Assembly (NCBI RefSeq): GCF_001625305.1
Contig: NW_017802491.1
Location: 1,484,088 to 1,548,087, forward strand
Source: Branchiostoma belcheri
Lineage: Eukaryota; Chordata; Leptocardii; Amphioxiformes; Branchiostomatidae
Direction of reading: 5' to 3'
DNA: 64,000 nt
The translations under genes and the position numbers were made by a program. The notes below the pieces were generated by a model. That model searched no databases, was not told the DNA's origin, and saw only the letters and a program-made list of their open reading frames with translations. The stretch's first letter is position 1; every line of letters starts with the position of its first letter. Below are positions 57,801 to 64,000 of the stretch, in pieces.

Positions 57801-60800
57801 CGTTAGCGTCTGTTCGAACGTCCGAACGGCTACGTTAAGATAGATCGTTATTCTTATCTTATTATCATCAACATGTCCGACGCCGAACGCTAAAGCGTGC
57901 TTGATATAGCCGTAGTCAGTGTACTTTCCGCGATCGATCATCAACATGACTGACGCACAAGCCGCTCAGCTCTCGGAGCTTGATGTTGACCTCGCACAAA
58001 CAGAACGCACCGAGAAAAGGAACACTCGCGCGAAGATCTGTGTTTACAAAACAACAAACATCACTTGAATAATACAGGCGCGCCATTGGCCGTCGCCTCT
58101 GAGGGTCAGCCAATCAAATGAAGACCCGCTGCTCGGGCTAGCTCATTACGTGACGTCATCACCAATCGTTTCATATGTGTTCAAGTCCAGACCCAGTTAT
58201 AGAGTTGGCGAATATACTACTGGGGATGGTACCCTGGCTATGGTTGTTTTGCATTTTCATAAAAACTGTGCAGTTGGCCATCAGCAAAAAAAGGACTCAA
58301 TTATCACATACATATGATTGCAAGAGTTTAAAATGGTTTCTTTGTTTGCTATGTAATCATGATAATTAAGCACTGTTTGCTTCCCCAAATAATATTTTTC
58401 GCCAGGTTCCAAACCGGCTGCCATGTCACCAATGGGATAGCTTATGTTAAACTGAATTACCAGGCGGTAGGAATCAAGAGCTGGCCTGAGCTGGAAGTAT
58501 GATTCTTTATCAAGTTTATGGTTTCGATGTTCAGTACCTTCAAAAGGGTGTAAGTGTGGTGTTAATCTTTATGTTCGTTACACTATTTTGTTGTATTTTG
58601 GTGTTGTATGCACAAACAGTGCTGTAACTCTAAAACTTTCTTCTTCCTTTATCCCCTCCTTGTCTTGAGGTTTGGGGACTATGGTTGCATCTGGCATCAG
58701 CCTCCTCCATCCTTCTCTGCCTTCTGGGTGTAATTCTGTCACACACCTGCTCGTCCAGTCCCTGATGTGGTCTCCTCATCGCCTACATGGTCTCACAGAT
58801 GTGGGTTTCCTTTCAGGATGTGTGTTGGGATGTTCCTGGGCTCTTGTGACATGTCAAAAGTATTGGAGTTTCCATCTTCTAACCAAGTATTGGAGTTTCC
58901 ATCTTTCCACCCCAATCTCTTCCATAACTGAGACGTTGGTGCAATGTTCTGTCCAGCTGACCCTCACTAGCTCTATTGTAATTGTCTGTTCCCTCAGAAA
59001 AGTTCTTGAACTAGGAAGTGGCATGGGCCTGACAGGACTGGTCATCAGCTCCTGCTGCAGCCCCGCCCACTACATCTACAGCGACTGTCACCCCAACGTC
59101 CTGGCCAACCTCTGGGAAAACCTGGTCCTCAACTGCAAACTCCGAGAGGAGGGGGGAGGCTCAGTAAACGGCAAGCCCGCGGGCACGACAGTTAGACAGA
59201 AGAGCGTGCATGGCAGCTCTTATCACAGCAAGCATGCCACCAACAACACTGAAGCTGTTGTGGTAAATTACAGAACAAGCCACAGGGACTGTAATGGTGA
59301 TGAGAGGGAGCAAACTTGTAACAAGTGTCAACATAATTCAGACACTAATCTGTCTACTTACCGGGAGCATGCAGAAGAGGCTGTGCATGAGACAGAGCTG
59401 CAGAGTTGTACTAATACCTCGGTGTTTAGGTTTGGAGAATCAGATCATGATAACATGGAGAATGTGAGTTGGTACACAGGGAATCAACCATGGGAAACCA
59501 AACTTGTGCAAGGTATGCTTTCTCTTCCTCTACATGTATGTCTTTTATCATATTAAACTGCAATGATTTTGCATGGGTCTTGCATAACCTTTACTTACCA
59601 ACACTAAACATAAGTGTTGATGATTTTGTTCCTTCTACTCCTCTATGGCATATTTGCCTTACTCAATAATTTTCATTTGGGCAGGAAGGTACCAGTAGTG
59701 CAAAAAACCTTATTGTGAAATGACAAACTAACAACAGCACTGTTATTGAGGCAACAAAAGTTGTAGAGTTCCTGAGAATTTCATGTATTGTTGATATAAC
59801 CTCCAAGCTTCAGTGGCCTTTCTAACAGAAGCATGGAAGTTGTATCAACGAAGTAACATTTTGTCTCACACTGTTTGGTTGGTTGATGTTCCATAGGTTC
59901 CAAAATGTCTGTGATGAGTCTGGACTGGGCCTCAGTCACACAGGAAGAGCTCCAGTCACTGGCTCCTGATGTCATTATAGCATCTGGTAAGGGCTTAGTA
60001 TAGTACCTGCAAACGACTGTCCTAAAGAAGAGAACTTAAGTCACAACTGCTGAAGATGCAGTAAAAAGATGTATTCCTGGCACAGTTACTAAGTGGCTTA
60101 CTGATCCCTTAAACCACGCCAAAAGGGCAGCCTGCTGTGCTAGTATGATAAAGGTATAAAGTACATGCTAGACTTTTCTCTGTGCAAACTTTAAAGCTTG
60201 GCTTGTTGTGTCCTGGTGAAACAAAGCTGTGGATTAGAGTTACAAGACAAGCCATCATACTTCCCTCTAAAAAGTGCACTTAACCAGTCGGTGTGCATGT
60301 AGCCCATTTGAACATTGATGAACAACAGACCTGAGAAGAGGAAGCGCAGGATTTGTTGAAATGTTGTGCCGGATCCCTTCACAGAAGACAATAGGGTTTT
60401 AGTGCACACATTAAAGAGAATATTGAGAGTAGGGGGGATTTAGAAGAGATGTCATGGGAAGGAAATCAGTCACAGTTTTGATTGTTTCGTCTTCAATCCA
60501 TATACATCATGTGAACCTTTCAGCTAAGTGGTTGACCTTTTCAGTACTACTATGACTTTTACTTTTTAGCTCTGGGGCATTTTGCTGTTAAATACTGATT
60601 TTATCAGACAAGAAGTTCCACATGAAAGCAGCAGCATCATAAAAATCTAGCTCTTCATTGATTTCTGTCAACTGGTATTGTGATGTACACTGAAACAAGA
60701 GCTGCTGCAGCAATAGATCCAGATTATGGTGTGTTTTACTGTAGCCTGTGTTATGCAATCTCTTGCTGCTATGGGGCCAATTAGTCAGTCGGGCCGCTAT

Positions 60801-62181
60801 GAGCTTAGTCAGGCTTAGATCAGACTGATGTTTTGGATGAGAACTGCATTGTCTGATCTGTCTGTTTCCCTCCACAGATGTTGTGTTTGACAATGAGTTG
60901 GTGGAGCATTTTGTCGCATTACTCCTGAAGGCTCTACACCCTGCCCCTGGTAGGAGGAACAGCCCTGTTGCCTATATTGCCTCCACCATAAGAAACCAGG
61001 ACACCTATGACTTCTATGTTAGGAAGTTGGGTGAGTCTACATTGTACTTTTCCTACATTACAGTGACAATGCCAATTCAACACAGAAGCCTTCTAGATTT
61101 AATTTCAAATCAATGGTATGATAGCATACAAGGGATTCCTTTTGGCATAGGTAGAAGAGAATGTCTGGTAATATTATATGTCTCTATGTATACGTTGAAT
61201 ATGACAACATCTTTTGGAATTTTCTTATCCAAATGCTACTGATACGGAGGCTATTCAAGCATTAAGATTGATTTTTCTGCTCAGGAAGTTTACTTCTGAC
61301 ATCACGTCATCCATCATAGAGGGCAAGAGACCGTTTTATGAAATCATGCCTGATAGGTCATCTGTGAAAGAATCCACACTCCTGTGATCACACCTAAATC
61401 AACATAATTTGTTTTCTCATGGAGGCATGACTTCCTAGGAGACTTTTGGGGTTCGGAATGTAAGAAAAATTCTTCTCTGCGTGGTTGTATGAAAAAATCA
61501 CCTGGTATTGATCAGTAGCTGAACAGTCTCGCTCAAATTGCTGCTGAGATGAAAACGACTCATGTTGCCCTCGACACAATGCCCTGGTAAATCAATATGA
61601 GAAATGAGTATCATCAAGGCGTCCCAGATGCCAAGAGATGCATGACTTTCACCATGGTGGGATCAACCCTTAATGTCAATGATTGGATACAAAAGGGGAA
61701 CCTCCTGAGCAGGCTTAGGGGGCTGGCTTATTTTTCTTATTACCAGTATATGCTGTTTTCTGATTGTATATTAGTTCTGAATGTACGGAAGGCTTCTTAC
61801 ATGTACAGGAAACTTAGTACAATAACAATACAGAAAGCCATAGAAAAGGCGCAACCTTTAAGCCAAGGGGTACAGGCCATGGCAGTAGTGTTTTTTTCCT
61901 TCATTTAATAGGATTGCCAAAGCTGGCTGTATTTTGCCGCTACGGTAGATCATGAGAAATGTCCCTCATTTCGACCTCATCAGCTATGAACAATGCGATA
62001 GCGGGGACCTTGATCCACAGTAATCCCACCATGCATCACTCTGCAGCTGAAATGACAGTGTTCTATCTCACCCTCAGAGGAAGCTGGGATCTGCAGGGAG
62101 GACCTGAGTCTGGGATCTACGGCAGTATTCTTCTATGACAGGCAGCAGACATTAAAGATACACAAGTTATGGATGAGATAG
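51820..62181 (+). CDS. EEF2KMT: eEF2-lysine N-methyltransferase (FAM86 family) with a large insertion
   Basis: Ten exons join in phase: 51820-51930, 54348-54413, 54678-54758, 54975-55085, 56029-56106, 56745-56800, 58998-59512, 59897-59986, 60878-61030, 62078-62181 (TAG), giving 454 residues (human 330). It is a cytosolic class-I SAM methyltransferase that modifies a lysine of elongation factor 2. The FAM86 N-terminal domain (QAQFMAMVPLRFFRW, VHHPIIMRYPTSLSYRQAFL) is followed by ISHGTTGLRTWEAGLCLAEW. SAM motif I is VLELGSGMGLTGL (170-182). IYSDCHPNVLANL and DVIIASDVVFDNELVEHF correspond to later motifs. Between LVLNCKLREE (about 219) and MSLDWASV (about 345) lie about 100 extra hydrophilic residues, rich in Asn, Thr, His and Cys, inside the single 515-bp exon 7. 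An in-frame ATG at 51802 would add six residues; 51820 has the better context. Introns hold one MITE and one Mutator-like element. Confidence 0.92.
52352..52458. mobile_element. MITE, CCAAGCAGATC family, copy 2
   Basis: AATCTCCAAGCAGATCATAC and GGTAGCAAGGCAGTAT are mirrored by ATACTGCCTTGCCACC and ATCATCTGCTTGGATAT. 107 bp, in intron 1 of EEF2KMT. Tips and inner blocks match the copy at 22320-22427. Confidence 0.85.
57609..58241. mobile_element. Non-autonomous Mutator-like element, 633 bp, 68-bp terminal inverted repeats, 9-bp target duplication
   Basis: The left end, AGCCTGGGTGCCATCCCC through GAACACATATG (57609-57676), is mirrored almost exactly at the right end, finishing at 58239. GGTTGTTTT occurs directly outside both ends (57600-57608 and 58242-58250). 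Long terminal repeats with a 9-bp duplication are typical of Mutator-like elements. The interior has a perfect 22-bp palindrome centred on GGACGTCC (57777-57798), a partial second copy at 57812-57830 and GC-rich sequence, but no transposase. It lies in EEF2KMT intron 6. Confidence 0.85.
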
Positions 62182-64000
62182 CACCTATCAGCTAGTCTTA
62201 CCTTTATCTTTGAGGAACGTACAAAGGAAATCCATCTATTATCTTTTTACTACTATCAACTCAGCCATGTAGAAAACATAATGAATGATCTCCCAGATTT
62301 AGATATTACACAACAGGGGCACTTGTAGCCTCAGAAGAAAGCACCAGGTGTGGTCATGGATATATATTTTTTGTGTGAACGTTGTAATTCACCAGGTGCT
62401 GTTTCATGATCCATGGAAAAAGCAGAGGTTTGAAACAACTGAAGTGCAAAAAGGATGTTCCATATGATAGTTAACCATCAGTGCAATAATAGTTTTAGTT
62501 TTAATGTTTTTAATTTTTATTCACACCTTCACCTAGTCCCAGGCTCGACTCTTGTCTCAATTTCTATCGTATCGCAAAATTTGTGAACACGTCTACTTAT
62601 CTGAAAAATGTCCCTTGTCATGTGCCAAAATGATAGATAAGATGAGGTGGACACCTCATTATATAAAGGCCATCATTCTTCTTTATGAAATGACTGGTGC
62701 TAGTGGGCCTTTCACCAGAATGATATACTCAACAAGATATTACCTTCCAAATATCACAGCTGTATCTCCAGGGTTATGTATGGTCGTAACTTTACAAGTG
62801 GCCATCTGAGCAGCCTACATAGCATTTGGGAAATGGAAGGCCCATGGTTATGGCTTGAGGCAGAACAACACAACTGAATAGATGGAGGTACAAATCTGCC
62901 ATAACATGATGAATCAAACTTGCCAAGGTAGCTATCATTTGCAATCCAGTTGGTCCTGCAAGTTTTGCTAATGTCTTTAGCCTTAGGCTTTTTGCCTTAA
63001 ATTGTGGTCAATTTCTATGGAAGAAGGGCAAGGTTGTTTGCCTTGAAAATGTGATGTGGATCTTGGGTGTCCTTGGCAGTTAAAGCTGCATTTTGTAACA
63101 TTAGGGCGATACCAAAAGTTAATTTCCTGGTCATTTCTTTACAAAGTAAGTTGAATCAACCCTACTCCATTGTAAATAAGTGTCATTCAGGAAGTGGTGC
63201 CAAAATATTAGACCATACGAGTGTGTTTAAAAGCTACAAACACAGCTGTTGGCCATGTTTGTTTACATTCTGGTAGTTTGTGGTGGCACCACAAACTCAG
63301 TGCACCTCTTGTGGGATGTTAAAGTGACAACCACAAATGTAAGAAATGTGAAATAATTGCACAAATATGTCGAAAATTGAAAGTAAATGACAATCACGTT
63401 AAGATTTCTTTCAATTGAAAGATTTCAAATCTTGGTGCAAAAATGTTACATAATGCCTCTTTAAAAAAGATGTGCAGTCCACCCATGTGAAAATCTAAAT
63501 GTTCTGCCAGACCATTGCAGGTGAAACGTCAGCTAGGAACCAATCATCACCGCTATTAGATTGTTAGACCCAGCTGCTTATAAGACATAGCCTGTGATTG
63601 ATGGACTGACTTAGCTTGTACACCTGCTGGTCAGGACTCATAGATTATCACATTTTCAACCTACAGGAAAATTCATTGAGCATTTCATCACTGTCTATTG
63701 TCATTTTGCAGATATTGCAGCTTCAATAGAAGAGCTTGTAAGGGTTTGAAAACAGGCAGCTGTTGTATTTATGAACAATTCCCTTAAAGAGGATTTCATA
63801 CCCATTTGTAGATGTGGCATAAATGAGTATAGCTGTCTTTTAGTTGTTAAGCAATCAAATAAGGCAGATTTTTGAAGTGGCTTGAAGAAAGCTGCTTGAA
63901 AGCTTTGGGTTTTCTTTGCACTAACAGGACATATAGCATGGTGTTTCTTTTTATTTTCTCTGTTCTTGACTTTTCGTTTTGGTCCTCTGTGGCCTCGTAC
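62182..64000. other. EEF2KMT 3' UTR and downstream DNA
   Basis: AT-rich sequence after the EEF2KMT stop codon. I see no clear polyadenylation hexamer close to the stop and no recognisable gene up to the window edge; open frames are short and unpatterned. Confidence 0.5.

Noticed and set aside
57732..58113. Reverse-strand frames inside the Mutator-like element
   Set aside because: They are short with no transposase motif; the element is non-autonomous.
58411..58500. Possible extra EEF2KMT exon after CGCCAG
   Set aside because: The exons at 56745-56800 and 58998-59512 join directly in phase to give FEQKKVLELGSG, matching the family without it.
59164..59430. Retained intron inside EEF2KMT exon 7 (GTAAAC to TTTAG)
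   Set aside because: Removing it shifts the frame, and the sequence is open throughout, so it is treated as coding.
63711..63750. Possible last EEF2KMT exon after TTTTGCAG (DIAASIEEL)
   Set aside because: The exon at 62078-62181 fits the phase, aligns better with the family's C-terminus and ends in a stop.

Overview
The window reads as animal nuclear DNA. Genes are split into many small exons with GT-AG introns, sit close together on both strands, and lie among fold-back transposon relics and microsatellites. The proteins resemble those of deuterostomes. Single genes for retinol saturase, UQCRC2, axonemal dynein light chain 4 and EEF2KMT, plus two short TNF-receptor-like genes, point to an invertebrate chordate, most likely an amphioxus (Branchiostoma). 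That assignment is inference; no database was searched.

Layout. 1-4423 (+): the 3' part of an IQ-motif protein gene. 7691-13243 (+): a four-exon gene for a 390-residue protein I do not recognise, with a GC-AG intron. 15589-16116 (-): an intronless gene for a secreted neuropeptide precursor that should release two related RY-amide peptides, with a TATA box upstream. 23617-26556 (+) and 29802-32526 (+): two tandem genes for small type III TNF-receptor-like proteins. The second closely matches the Fn14/TNFRSF12A cysteine pattern; the first keeps only half of it. 33035-34445: a composite minisatellite. 37129-42696 (-): all 12 coding exons of retinol saturase. 43055-48607 (+): all 14 coding exons of UQCRC2, head-to-head with RETSAT across about 360 bp. 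50082-51539 (-): DNAL4 in three exons. 51820-62181 (+): EEF2KMT (FAM86) in ten exons, head-to-head with DNAL4 across 280 bp. Every exon chain was checked for reading phase by hand.

The housekeeping genes are not a pathway: RETSAT is ER retinoid metabolism, UQCRC2 respiratory complex III, DNAL4 cilia, EEF2KMT translation-factor methylation. They are linked by two shared divergent promoters. The two TNF-receptor genes look like tandem paralogues with TRAF-type tail motifs. The human relatives of most of these genes lie on 16p and 22q (from memory), so the block may be an old chordate linkage.

The rest is intron and intergenic DNA with several families of non-autonomous inverted-repeat elements. 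These include a 633-bp Mutator-like element with 68-bp terminal repeats and a 9-bp target duplication, and a family with CCAAGCAGA tips present at three or more places. The most novel items are the RY-amide precursor, the half-domain receptor beside the Fn14-like gene, and the unrecognised gene.
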